DNA from: Acidobacteriota bacterium
GTDB taxonomy: Bacteria > Acidobacteriota > Terriglobia > Terriglobales > Acidobacteriaceae
Assembly (NCBI GenBank): GCA_021799945.1
Contig: JAJYZK010000267.1
Location: forward strand, 1 to 5,000
Direction of reading: 5' to 3'
Length of the DNA stretch: 5,000 bases
Below, piece by piece: positions 1 to 5,000 of the stretch. A model generated the notes under the pieces. The model ran no database searches, had not been told where the DNA came from, and saw only the letters and a program-made list of their open reading frames with translations. Every line of letters begins with the position of its first letter. Positions within the stretch are counted from its first letter, which is position 1. A program made the translations under genes and the position numbers.

Positions 1-542
1 CGGCAGTAGCGCTCGTCCTGGGCCAGCCGGGGGTCGATCCGGAGCATTGGGCTGGAGGGCAGGGAAACGAGCTGGCGGGTTTCCAGCAGGGCTACCAGCG
101 CCTCCCGGTCCTGGATTGGGCGCAGCCCTTCCTGTTGGTCCCGCTCATTCTGGCGCAGCAGAGACTCGCGCGAGCCACGAAGCGGGGGCAGCGCGCGGAA
201 GGGCCGCATCTGCAGCGAGGTCAACTCGGCCCGCGCAGGCCTGGAGGTGGGCTCCGGTCCAATTGGGGCGGCATTCTCGGCATGATGCCCGCGGCGGCCG
301 TGCCTCCGGGCGCGATGCGCGCGCGGTGCGCGGCCATGGGCGCGGGTGTGGACCCTTTTTCCCGCCCGGTGGGTATTCGTCTTTGCCCGGTGGGCCTTCG
401 GAGCCGCGGCTGAAGCCGGCGGAGCCATTGCAGCAAAGACGGCGATCACCAACGTGAAAATGGAGCCGATCAGCAAACGGCGGGGGATCGGCAAGCGATG
501 CGGGGCGGCAGATAACCTGAATCGAAGCCTGCAAGCAATCAT
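1..542 (-). CDS. Exported protein with polybasic linker, DUF5715-like (C-terminus beyond window)
   Basis: An open frame on the minus strand runs from ATG at 542 to the left edge without a stop (180 codons visible). The N-terminus looks like a signal peptide: an Arg-rich n-region of about 23 residues, a hydrophobic core LLIGSIFTLVIAVFAAM (23-39), and a probable signal peptidase I site after PPASA (about residue 45). Residues 49-87 form a low-complexity linker with 22 Lys/Arg/His in 39 positions and no acidic residue. From about residue 105 the sequence looks like a folded domain: LTSLQMRPFRALPPLRGS, then an Arg/Gln/Glu-rich helix, then ALVALLETRQLVSLPSSP and RIDPRLAQDERYCR at the edge. That last block resembles the start of DUF5715 proteins, which I recall mainly from Acidobacteria; no function is established. 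AGGA lies six bases upstream of the ATG and supports this start. The coding frame and export are well supported; the family name is from memory. Confidence 0.72.
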   Translation of the reverse strand, partial: MIACRLRFRLSAAPHRLPIPRRLLIGSIFTLVIAVFAAMAPPASAAAPKAHRAKTNTHRAGKRVHTRAHGRAPRAHRARRHGRRGHHAENAAPIGPEPTSRPARAELTSLQMRPFRALPPLRGSRESLLRQNERDQQEGLRPIQDREALVALLETRQLVSLPSSPMLRIDPRLAQDERYC

Positions 543-573
543 GGGGGGTCCTGGAAACTTCTGGGTTTACCAG

Positions 574-579
574 ATTATC
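574..579 (-). promoter_or_regulatory. Possible -10 box for the exported-protein gene
   Basis: Read on the minus strand this is GATAAT, five of six matches to TATAAT, and it lies about 30 bases upstream of the ATG at 542. That would give a short leader containing the AGGA ribosome site. No good -35 hexamer is visible at 16-18 bases; the sequence there is close to CACCTC. The call rests on the -10 match and position alone. Confidence 0.3.
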
Positions 580-709
580 AAACGTCCGCGACCGTGGAGG
601 TGAGTGGCGAGCATGGTTCCAGACAAGGCTTCCCGTGGTTCCAATGATCCCGATCGCGATTCGCATCCTGCTCCAGGCCCAACTCCATCGGAAGACCACA
701 AGTACAAGC

Positions 710-744
710 TTGCCGTAAGGGCGGCCGACACGGCCATACGGCGA
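710..744. repeat. Inverted repeat / extended hairpin
   Basis: The outer arms GCCGTA (712-717) and TACGGC (737-742) pair perfectly; as RNA on the + strand they extend outward by U711-G743 and U710-A744. The inner arms GGCCG (723-727) and CGGCC (731-735) pair perfectly around the loop ACA. The two stems are separated by an asymmetric bulge, AGGGC on one side and A on the other. No T-run follows on either strand, so it is not an ordinary intrinsic terminator. It could be part of a structured RNA, a protein-binding dyad, or chance in GC-rich DNA. Confidence 0.5.
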
Positions 745-865
745 AGATGGCATGACCGAAGTATCGCTGACCGGATCCGAGTCGGCGCCCCTCGACTCCG
801 CTGCGCCTTGGGACTCCCGAACCCGGCGGTGGAGGCAACGGCTGGACCCATCGATCGGAATTCAA

Positions 866-903
866 TCTGAAACGGGTCGTCATCCGATCCGAAATGGGTC
901 GTC
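866..903. repeat. Imperfect direct repeat, 22-bp period, two copies
   Basis: TCTGAAACGGGTCGTC at 866-881 recurs as TCCGAAATGGGTCGTC at 888-903, with 14 of 16 positions identical and both differences being C/T changes. The copies start 22 bases apart, close to two helical turns. They lie about 160-200 bases upstream of the likely promoter of the YIP1-like gene. Paired regulator half-sites or a simple local duplication would both fit. Confidence 0.5.
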
Positions 904-905
904 CG

Positions 906-944
906 TGGTTTGCCCCCCTGGTTTGGCCCCGTGGTTTGGCAAAG
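906..944. repeat. Short tandem repeat, 13-bp period, three units
   Basis: TGGTTTG occurs at 906, 919 and 932, exactly 13 bases apart. The full units are TGGTTTGCCCCCC, TGGTTTGGCCCCG and TGGTTTGGCAAAG; the first two are nearly identical and the third diverges after TGGTTTGGC. The array starts two bases after the 22-bp repeat ends, so about 80 bases of this spacer are repetitive. Replication slippage is the simplest origin. Confidence 0.55.
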
Positions 945-1047
945 GCGGTTTCCACGCCAGTCCAGGACGGACGATTGCAGCGCAGGGCCCGCTTCGGACC
1001 TCCGGGCGGCTGATTCCTGGCCTGGTTCGGCCTTTCTGGACCTGGGG

Positions 1048-1053
1048 TACAAT
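1048..1053 (+). promoter_or_regulatory. Likely -10 box for the YIP1-like gene
   Basis: TACAAT matches five of six bases of TATAAT and sits 41 bases upstream of the ATG at 1095, in otherwise GC-rich sequence. That leaves room for a leader of roughly 35 bases carrying the strong GGGAGGA ribosome site. The -35 region (about 1025-1031, GTTCGGC) is a poor match to TTGACA, so either the promoter depends on an activator or the -10 is fortuitous. Confidence 0.42.
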
Positions 1054-1094
1054 GGCGCGAACCCGGCGCTGGATTCTCCCTCGGGAGGAATTCG

Positions 1095-1841
1095 ATGAGG
1101 ACGACTGCCGATTCCCAGGGCGATGCGCAGCCTCTCTCTCAATGGCAGCGCGTCTTGTACATATTTCTCTCTCCGTCAAAAACCTATCTGGATATCCGGC
1201 GCAGCGGAAGCTGGTGGTTACCGTTTGCGATCACGGTTATGGTCAGTTTTTGCTTCACATTCGCCGTGCAGGAGAAGGTTGGATGGGAGACGGTGGCACA
1301 AACCGTGCTCCAGCGCTCCGGTCAGCGACGGCGGCAAATGGAAGACATGCCTGAGGCGCAGGTCGCACGGATCAAGCGGACGACGGCGCAAATCATCGCG
1401 TACACATCCTACGCGGCTCCGGCCATCGGCCTGCTGCTGGCCGCCCTGGCGGCGGCGCTGCTGTTGGCCGTGCTCAACCTGGTCATGGGCGGCCATGCCA
1501 GCCACGGAAAGATGCTGGCGGTGTACTTTTATTCCACCCTTCCGGTGAATCTGAAGTACCTTCTGGCCGTGGTGGCGCTCTACGCCGGGGTGAACCCCGA
1601 CCAATTCGATCTGAAAAATCCGATCGGCTCGAACCTCGGGTTCTATCTCAGCCCGGAGACTTCGCCGGGGCTGATGTCTCTCGCCACGCAGGCGGGGGTT
1701 TTTACCGTCTGGGGGTTGGCATTGTTTTCCATGGGAAGCGCCATCGTCGCCGGGGTTTCCCACCGGCGGGCGGCGATCGCCGTCACCGCGCTATGGGCGG
1801 CGATGGTGTTGTTGATGGCTGGGGCTGCGATGATGATGTGA
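1095..1841 (+). CDS. YIP1-family integral membrane protein
   Basis: This 248-residue protein has a short cytosolic N-terminus followed by the amphipathic segment WQRVLYIFLSPSKTYLDI (17-34), the layout seen in bacterial YIP1-domain proteins just before the first membrane helix. I see five hydrophobic segments at about 40-58, 108-132, 139-164, 194-220 and 226-246. Between the first two is a charged loop (about 59-105) with RRRQMEDMPEAQ, a kind of insertion I recall in acidobacterial YIP1 proteins. Eukaryotic Yip1 proteins act in vesicle trafficking, but the bacterial relatives have no established function. The start is well fixed: GGGAGGA at 1083-1089 lies five bases before the ATG. The gene appears to be a single transcription unit with a TACAAT box upstream, and it converges on fabF. 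Membrane topology is clear; the family call is fairly secure from sequence character. Confidence 0.8.
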   Translation: MRTTADSQGDAQPLSQWQRVLYIFLSPSKTYLDIRRSGSWWLPFAITVMVSFCFTFAVQEKVGWETVAQTVLQRSGQRRRQMEDMPEAQVARIKRTTAQIIAYTSYAAPAIGLLLAALAAALLLAVLNLVMGGHASHGKMLAVYFYSTLPVNLKYLLAVVALYAGVNPDQFDLKNPIGSNLGFYLSPETSPGLMSLATQAGVFTVWGLALFSMGSAIVAGVSHRRAAIAVTALWAAMVLLMAGAAMMM

Positions 1842-1847
1842 GGCTAA

Positions 1848-1882
1848 AGGCGAGCTTGCGCCTGGCGCGTCAGGACGCGGCC
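1848..1882 (-). terminator. Weak hairpin pair in the convergent gap, possible terminator of acpP-fabF
   Basis: The 45-base gap between the two convergent genes contains two small inverted repeats. CGCGT/ACGCG (1866-1870 and 1875-1879) encloses a four-base loop. AGGCG/CGCCT (1848-1852 and 1859-1863) encloses six bases. Read leftward, as fabF would be transcribed, the second hairpin is followed by only TTTA, a poor U-tract. It may stop transcription weakly or mark 3' ends from both sides; a Rho-dependent end is equally possible. Confidence 0.3.
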
Positions 1883-1886
1883 GAGT

Positions 1887-3134
1887 TCATTCTTCCCAGC
1901 GCCGGAAGACCAGCGCGCCGTTGGTGCCTCCGAAGCCGAAGGAGTTCGACAGAGCCACATCGATCTTCGTTTTCCGCGGATGGTTAGCCACGTAATCCAG
2001 ATCGCAGGCCGGGTCCGGGCGGTCCAGGTTGGCGGTCGGAGGAGCGATCTGGTTGCACAGCGCCAGGATGGTGATTCCGGCTTCGAGGCCGCCGGCGCCT
2101 CCCAGCAGATGGCCGGTCATGGATTTGGTGGAGCTGACCAGCAGTTGCCCCTGATTCGCCCTCTCGCCGAAGAGTTTCTTAATGGCCGCGGTTTCCAGGA
2201 CGTCCCCGAGCGGGGTCGAAGTGGCGTGGGCGTTGACGTAGTCCACGGCCTCGGGACCGAGGTGGGCGGAGTCCAGCGCGGACTTCATGGCCCGCAGACA
2301 ACCTTCGCCCTCCGGCGCCATGCTGGTGATGTGGTAGGCATCGGCGCTCATGCCATAGCCCACGATTTCGGCGAGAATTCTGGCTCCGCGGGAGCGGGCG
2401 TGGTCCAGATCCTCCAGAATCAGAATGCCGGCGCCCTCCCCCACCACGAATCCGTCACGGTCCATGTCGAAGGGACGGCAGGCGTGTTCCGGGTCGTCAT
2501 TGCGGGTGGAAAGCGCCCGCATGGCGGCAAACCCGCCCACTCCCATGGGAGTGATGGCCGCCTCCGCGCCGCCGGCGATCATTACGTCGGCGTCGCCCCG
2601 GCCGATGATCCGGTAGGCGTCCCCTACCGAATGGGCGCTCGTGGTGCATGCGGTTGCGGTTGCTTCGTTCGGTCCCTTGGCGCCGTAGCGAATGCTGACC
2701 TGGCCGGCCGCCAGGTTGACAATGGAGGCAGGAATGAAAAAAGGAGAGATCTTGCGCGGGCCGCCCTTCAACATCGCGGTGTGCTCCCGCTCGATCACGT
2801 CGAAACCGCCGATCCCGGAGCCGATGTGGACCCCGACCCGGTCCGCATTCGCGGCGGTAATCGTTAGCCCGGAGCTGGTGATCGCTTCATGGGAAGCGGC
2901 CAGCGCGAAGTGAATGAAGCGCCCCATCTTGCGGGCTTCTTTTTTTTCTACAAAATCCAGCGGATCGAAATTTTTCACCTCGGCGGCGAAGGTAACGGAG
3001 AAACTCGTCGTATCGAAGCTGGTGATGGGGGCCATGCCGCTCCTGCCGGCCAGCAGGTTCTCCCAGACTTCGGGCGCGGTGTTGCCCACCCCGCACAACA
3101 GCCCGATGCCTGTGACCACGACCCGTCTCGCCAA
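1887..3134 (-). CDS. fabF: Beta-ketoacyl-ACP synthase II (FabF)
   Basis: FabF condenses malonyl-ACP with acyl-ACP, releasing CO2 and adding two carbons per cycle of type II fatty-acid synthesis in the cytoplasm. Started at TTG 3134 the protein has 415 residues, the normal family length. It shows the thiolase-fold condensing-enzyme signature: nucleophile Cys163 in TACTTSAHS, His303 in VNAHATSTPLGD, Lys337 and His342 in STKSMTGH, and the Gly-rich gate around Phe401 in NSFGFGGTN. The first residues, ARRVVVTGIG, are the typical FabF N-terminus. An in-frame ATG exists at 3242, but it lies inside acpP and would add 36 basic residues of out-of-frame acpP sequence, so I reject it. The TTG is one base after the acpP stop, with AAGGCGG about eight bases upstream, so translation is probably coupled to acpP. 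FabB is less likely given length and neighbours. No catalytic residue is missing. Confidence 0.96.
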   Translation of the reverse strand: MARRVVVTGIGLLCGVGNTAPEVWENLLAGRSGMAPITSFDTTSFSVTFAAEVKNFDPLDFVEKKEARKMGRFIHFALAASHEAITSSGLTITAANADRVGVHIGSGIGGFDVIEREHTAMLKGGPRKISPFFIPASIVNLAAGQVSIRYGAKGPNEATATACTTSAHSVGDAYRIIGRGDADVMIAGGAEAAITPMGVGGFAAMRALSTRNDDPEHACRPFDMDRDGFVVGEGAGILILEDLDHARSRGARILAEIVGYGMSADAYHITSMAPEGEGCLRAMKSALDSAHLGPEAVDYVNAHATSTPLGDVLETAAIKKLFGERANQGQLLVSSTKSMTGHLLGGAGGLEAGITILALCNQIAPPTANLDRPDPACDLDYVANHPRKTKIDVALSNSFGFGGTNGALVFRRWEE

Positions 3135-3135
3135 A

Positions 3136-3381
3136 TTACTTGCCGCCTTTCGCGTTCTTTTCGATGTAGTCCATCGCGTCCTTGACGGTCTTGATCTTTT
3201 CCGCGTCCTCGTCTGGAATCTCCAGATCGAAGGCCTCTTCAAACTGCATCACCAACTCCACCACGTCGAGCGAGTCGGCGCCCAGATCCTCCTGGAAAGA
3301 TGCGCTTGGAGTCACCTCGGCTTCGTCCACCTGAAGTTGCTCCACGATAATCTGCTTTACCTTCTCTTCCACTGCTGCCAT
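3136..3381 (-). CDS. acpP: Acyl carrier protein (AcpP)
   Basis: This small, very acidic protein of 81 residues carries fatty-acyl intermediates as thioesters on a 4'-phosphopantetheine arm and delivers them to FabF and the other fatty-acid synthesis enzymes. The attachment site is Ser37 in the diagnostic motif LGADSLDVVEL. The flanking helices match the four-helix ACP fold: helix I from about residue 3 to 16, helix II starting at the DSL, and helix III/IV covering IPDEDAEKIKTV to the C-terminus. The lysine-containing tail NAKGGK is slightly longer than in many ACPs. The start is supported by AGGAGA at 3392-3387, five bases before the ATG. It is the first gene of a two-gene leftward unit with fabF, a very common bacterial arrangement. 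A polyketide or other specialised ACP is unlikely because fabF follows directly. Confidence 0.97.
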   Translation of the reverse strand: MAAVEEKVKQIIVEQLQVDEAEVTPSASFQEDLGADSLDVVELVMQFEEAFDLEIPDEDAEKIKTVKDAMDYIEKNAKGGK

Positions 3382-3408
3382 GCCTGTCTCCTGTCTCTTC
3401 GAAACTCA

Positions 3409-3414
3409 ATCGTA
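3409..3414 (-). promoter_or_regulatory. Tentative -10 box for acpP-fabF
   Basis: Read leftward this is TACGAT, four of six matches to TATAAT, 28 bases upstream of the acpP start. TTGGGG (3435-3430) lies 15 bases further upstream as a weak -35 candidate. The spacing is short and both hexamers are imperfect. The stronger promoter expected for acpP could lie further upstream, beyond the stem-loop at 3460-3488. Confidence 0.25.
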
Positions 3415-3459
3415 CTTCGATGGCCCGTGCCCCAACTCGGATTCGCTCGCGCACAACTC

Positions 3460-3488
3460 CGAGCCGGGAGCATGACGCTCCCGGCTTG
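3460..3488. repeat. Perfect 10-bp stem-loop upstream of acpP
   Basis: AGCCGGGAGC (3462-3471) and GCTCCCGGCT (3477-3486) are exact reverse complements around the five-base loop ATGAC; C3460-G3488 and a G-T position (3461/3487) extend it slightly. It is very GC-rich and would be stable as RNA on either strand. It lies about 80 bases upstream of the acpP ATG. Neither side has a T-run, so it is not a classical intrinsic terminator. Depending on where the acpP transcript starts, it could be a leader structure, or a dyad bound by a regulator. Confidence 0.6.
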
Positions 3489-3632
3489 CCCGTTCTTCGG
3501 CCCGGGACGGAATGACTCGCCCCCCGTCCGCGCGAGCAAACGCCCGGCCGCACGCGAAACCGCGTTCCGGAGGGAGACAGCGGCGGGAAGAAGAGGCTGA
3601 GCCAGCCACCTGCGAATGACGGCTCCAAAGCT

Positions 3633-3646
3633 CTCAGTCTACTGAG
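3633..3646. promoter_or_regulatory. Interrupted palindrome, possible regulator site
   Basis: CTCAGT and ACTGAG are exact reverse complements separated by CT. A 6-2-6 dyad is typical in size for a dimeric transcription-factor site. It lies between the divergent acpP and rmuC genes, about 110 bases from the rmuC start and 250 from the acpP start. I recognise no specific regulator. With only 12 paired bases, chance is a real alternative. Confidence 0.25.
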
Positions 3647-3756
3647 CGCCCTACGGGGTGTAAAGCGCCGCCCCAAGCGGCCGGCCTCGATTAACCCTTT
3701 CTTTGCAATTCCATCGCGGAAAAAGGAGAGTAAAGTCGGGAGAAGCCCAAACAGCC

Positions 3757-5000
3757 ATGATTTCCGGAACCGCTTTCCCGCTTGCCGCCGCGGCCGCCGC
3801 CTTTTCGGCTGGCGCGGCCCTCTCCTGGTATTTCGAACGCATTCGCGGCGCCGCCGAGCGTGACGCCCAGGCCCGGGAATTGAAGATCGTGCAAAACCTT
3901 TTGAGCGAGGCCAGGTCCGGATTGGACCGGGAGCGGTCGCAACTGGAACAGGCCGCGGCGGAGACCGGCCAACTGCGTGCGGAGATTGCTCGCCAGGAGG
4001 AGCGGAATGCCTCCGCGCAGAGGGAGCTGGGGGATCTCCGCGCGGGATTGCCCAATACCTTCAAATCCCTGGCCAGCGATGTCCTGCAGGAAAAGGCGCA
4101 GCTCTTCGCAGACCAGAACCGGGTGGATCTGGGCCAGGTTCTGGGGCCGCTGCGGGACCAAATCAAGGACTTTCAGAAAGACTTTCAGGAGAAGCTGCAG
4201 AGCGCGAGTGTCCAGCAGGCCAGGGACAGCTCGGCGCTGGGTGAGCAGGTCAGGGCCCTGCTCAAGGCCAATCAGACGATCACCGAAGAGGCCAATAATC
4301 TGGCGCGGGCGTTGAAGGGTTCGAGCAAAACGCAGGGAGACTGGGGACAGATGATTCTGGAGCGGATTCTGGAAGAATCCGGCCTGACCGCGGGGCGCGA
4401 ATACTTCGTGCAGAAGAGCTATACAGGGGAGAACGGAAAGAGGTTCCAACCCGATGTGGTGGTGCGGCTGCCCGGCGGCAGGGACCTGGTGATCGACTCC
4501 AAGGTCTCGCTGGTGGACTACGACCGGTACATGAAGGCCGACAGGGAAGAGGATCGGTCCGCGGCGCTGACCGGGCACCTGAATTCGGTCCGCGGCCATA
4601 TCAAAGACCTGGCGGAGAAAAGCTACCAGAGCCTATATGAGCTGAATACCCTGGACTTCGTCATCCTCTTCGTTCCCATCGAGCCGGCATTCATGCTGGC
4701 TATCTCGCGGGCGGAGAACCTGTGGGAGGAGGCATGGCGCCGCAACGTGCTCCTGGTGAGCCAGAGCACCCTGCTGTTCGTGCTGCGGACGGTCGCCTAC
4801 CTGTGGCGGCAGGAGCGCCAGAAGCGGAACGCCGAGGAGATCGCCAGCCGGGGAGCGGAGCTTTACAACAAACTCGTGGGCTTCGTGGAGGATTTGCAGA
4901 AGGTGGGCGTCAGCCTCGACCGGGCGCAGGCCAGCTATTCCGAGGCGCTGAAGAAGCTCAGCACGGGCAGCGGGAACGCGATCCGCCAGGCGGAAATGCT
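3757..5000 (+). CDS. rmuC: DNA recombination protein RmuC (C-terminus beyond window)
   Basis: RmuC-family proteins were linked genetically in E. coli to limiting inversions at short inverted repeats; the biochemical activity is not established, but the core has a PD-(D/E)XK nuclease-like fold. 414 codons are visible before the right edge. An N-terminal membrane anchor spans about residues 6-25, followed by a long Glu/Gln/Arg-rich coiled coil (about 27-190). The conserved core begins at KTQGDWGQMILERILEESGL (191-210), with the nuclease motif Asp233 in QPDVVVRLPGG and Asp247-Ser-Lys249 in LVIDSKVSL. Further family blocks are TLDFVILFVPIEPAF (298-312), LLVSQSTLLFVLRTVAYLWR (332-351) and KKLSTGSGNAIRQAEM at the edge. 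Only the variable tail should be missing, given the roughly 475-residue E. coli protein. The ATG at 3757 puts the anchor at the terminus, but its best ribosome site (GGGAGAAG, 3738-3745) is rather far, 11 bases. It is divergent from acpP. Confidence 0.93.
   Translation, partial: MISGTAFPLAAAAAAFSAGAALSWYFERIRGAAERDAQARELKIVQNLLSEARSGLDRERSQLEQAAAETGQLRAEIARQEERNASAQRELGDLRAGLPNTFKSLASDVLQEKAQLFADQNRVDLGQVLGPLRDQIKDFQKDFQEKLQSASVQQARDSSALGEQVRALLKANQTITEEANNLARALKGSSKTQGDWGQMILERILEESGLTAGREYFVQKSYTGENGKRFQPDVVVRLPGGRDLVIDSKVSLVDYDRYMKADREEDRSAALTGHLNSVRGHIKDLAEKSYQSLYELNTLDFVILFVPIEPAFMLAISRAENLWEEAWRRNVLLVSQSTLLFVLRTVAYLWRQERQKRNAEEIASRGAELYNKLVGFVEDLQKVGVSLDRAQASYSEALKKLSTGSGNAIRQAEM

Larger units (their letters stand above)
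543..1094. other. Gene-free stretch between divergent genes
   Basis: These 552 bases separate the leftward exported-protein gene from the rightward YIP1-like gene. Open frames of 60-200 codons exist on both strands, but they read as composition-driven: rich in Arg, Pro and Gly, without recognisable motifs, overlapping one another, and lacking convincing ribosome sites. I see no tRNA cloverleaf, transposase remnant or long terminal inverted repeats. The stretch does hold an eight-base direct repeat TGGTTCCA at 614 and 636, a long hairpin at 710-744, two short tandem repeats at 866-944, and a likely promoter element near 1048. A degraded gene or a small RNA cannot be excluded. Confidence 0.6.
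3382..3756. other. Gene-free stretch between divergent acpP and rmuC
   Basis: These 375 bases hold the upstream regions of two divergent genes. Open frames of 60-145 codons here are Arg/Ser-rich, lack motifs and seem spurious. No tRNA or other recognisable RNA gene is visible. Structure is concentrated in a 10-bp stem-loop (3460-3488), a dyad CTCAGTCTACTGAG (3633-3646), and a short GCCGC/GCGGC hairpin (3667-3681). I could not choose a convincing promoter for rmuC; TGCAAT at 3704-3709 and TAAAGT at 3731-3736 are weak -10 candidates without matching -35 boxes. Confidence 0.6.

Noticed and set aside
145..753. A 202-codon open frame on the minus strand overlapping the exported-protein gene
   Set aside because: It is out of frame with the signal peptide and DUF5715-like sequence, has no ribosome site of note, and its sequence is Arg/Pro/Ser-rich with no motif.
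604..870. An 88-codon + strand frame in the left spacer
   Set aside because: No recognisable motif or clear ribosome site; overlaps similar random frames on both strands, and runs through the hairpin at 710-744.
866..944. CRISPR-like array
   Set aside because: The repeats are too short, adjacent and of two different periods, with no unique spacers of uniform length.
543..1094. tRNA or small structured RNA gene in the left spacer
   Set aside because: I looked for a cloverleaf with T-loop GGTTCRANTCC and acceptor pairing and found none; only the hairpin at 710-744 stands out, which is not enough to call an RNA gene.
752..1354. A 200-codon + strand frame crossing the YIP1-like gene start
   Set aside because: Its second half is an out-of-frame reading of the YIP1-like gene and its first half shows no motif.
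1980..2867. A 295-codon + strand frame opposite fabF
   Set aside because: It is antisense to well-conserved fabF coding sequence; Gly/Val-rich shadow typical of GC-rich DNA.
3135..3242. N-terminal extension of FabF to ATG 3242
   Set aside because: The added residues are an out-of-frame translation of acpP, highly basic, and absent from the FabF family.
3239..3676. A 145-codon minus-strand frame across the acpP upstream region
   Set aside because: It overlaps acpP out of frame and is Arg/Ser/Gly-rich without motifs or homology I recognise.
3691..4599. A 302-codon minus-strand frame opposite rmuC
   Set aside because: It is the antisense of the conserved rmuC frame, which has clear family motifs.

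Overview
The window is GC-rich bacterial chromosomal DNA with ordinary housekeeping gene content. A secreted protein resembling the DUF5715 family, a small YIP1-family membrane protein and an acpP-fabF pair suggest Acidobacteriota, possibly a Solibacter/Bryobacter-type lineage. That placement comes from recalled family distribution, not from a search, and is only moderately secure. I see no mobile element, CRISPR array, rRNA, tRNA or phage gene.

Layout from left to right. Positions 1-542 hold the N-terminal part of a leftward gene for an exported protein that runs off the left edge. It has a signal peptide, a very Arg/His-rich linker, and then the start of a conserved domain. Positions 543-1094 are a 552-base gene-free stretch between divergent genes. 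It contains a long hairpin, two short imperfect tandem repeats and a likely -10 box for the next gene. Positions 1095-1841 encode a five-helix YIP1-like membrane protein on the + strand. This converges on a leftward operon, acpP (3381-3136) then fabF (3134-1887), with only 45 bases between the YIP1 gene and fabF. Positions 3382-3756 are a second gene-free stretch, between divergent acpP and rmuC, with a perfect 10-bp stem-loop and a small dyad. From 3757 to the right edge runs most of rmuC on the + strand.

Functionally, acpP and fabF work together: AcpP carries the growing acyl chain on a phosphopantetheine arm, and FabF (beta-ketoacyl-ACP synthase II) elongates it with malonyl-ACP. They are one nucleotide apart and very probably co-translated. 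FabF almost certainly starts at TTG 3134, not at the upstream in-frame ATG, which lies inside acpP. RmuC is a membrane-anchored, coiled-coil, nuclease-fold protein linked to limiting DNA rearrangements; the YIP1-like and DUF5715-like proteins have no defined role. These last three genes look like unrelated neighbours.

I found no convincing new multi-gene system. The observations most worth checking are the polybasic linker of the exported protein, the structured gene-free stretch upstream of the YIP1 gene, the stem-loop upstream of acpP, and a Gln in place of a Glu I remember as conserved in RmuC.
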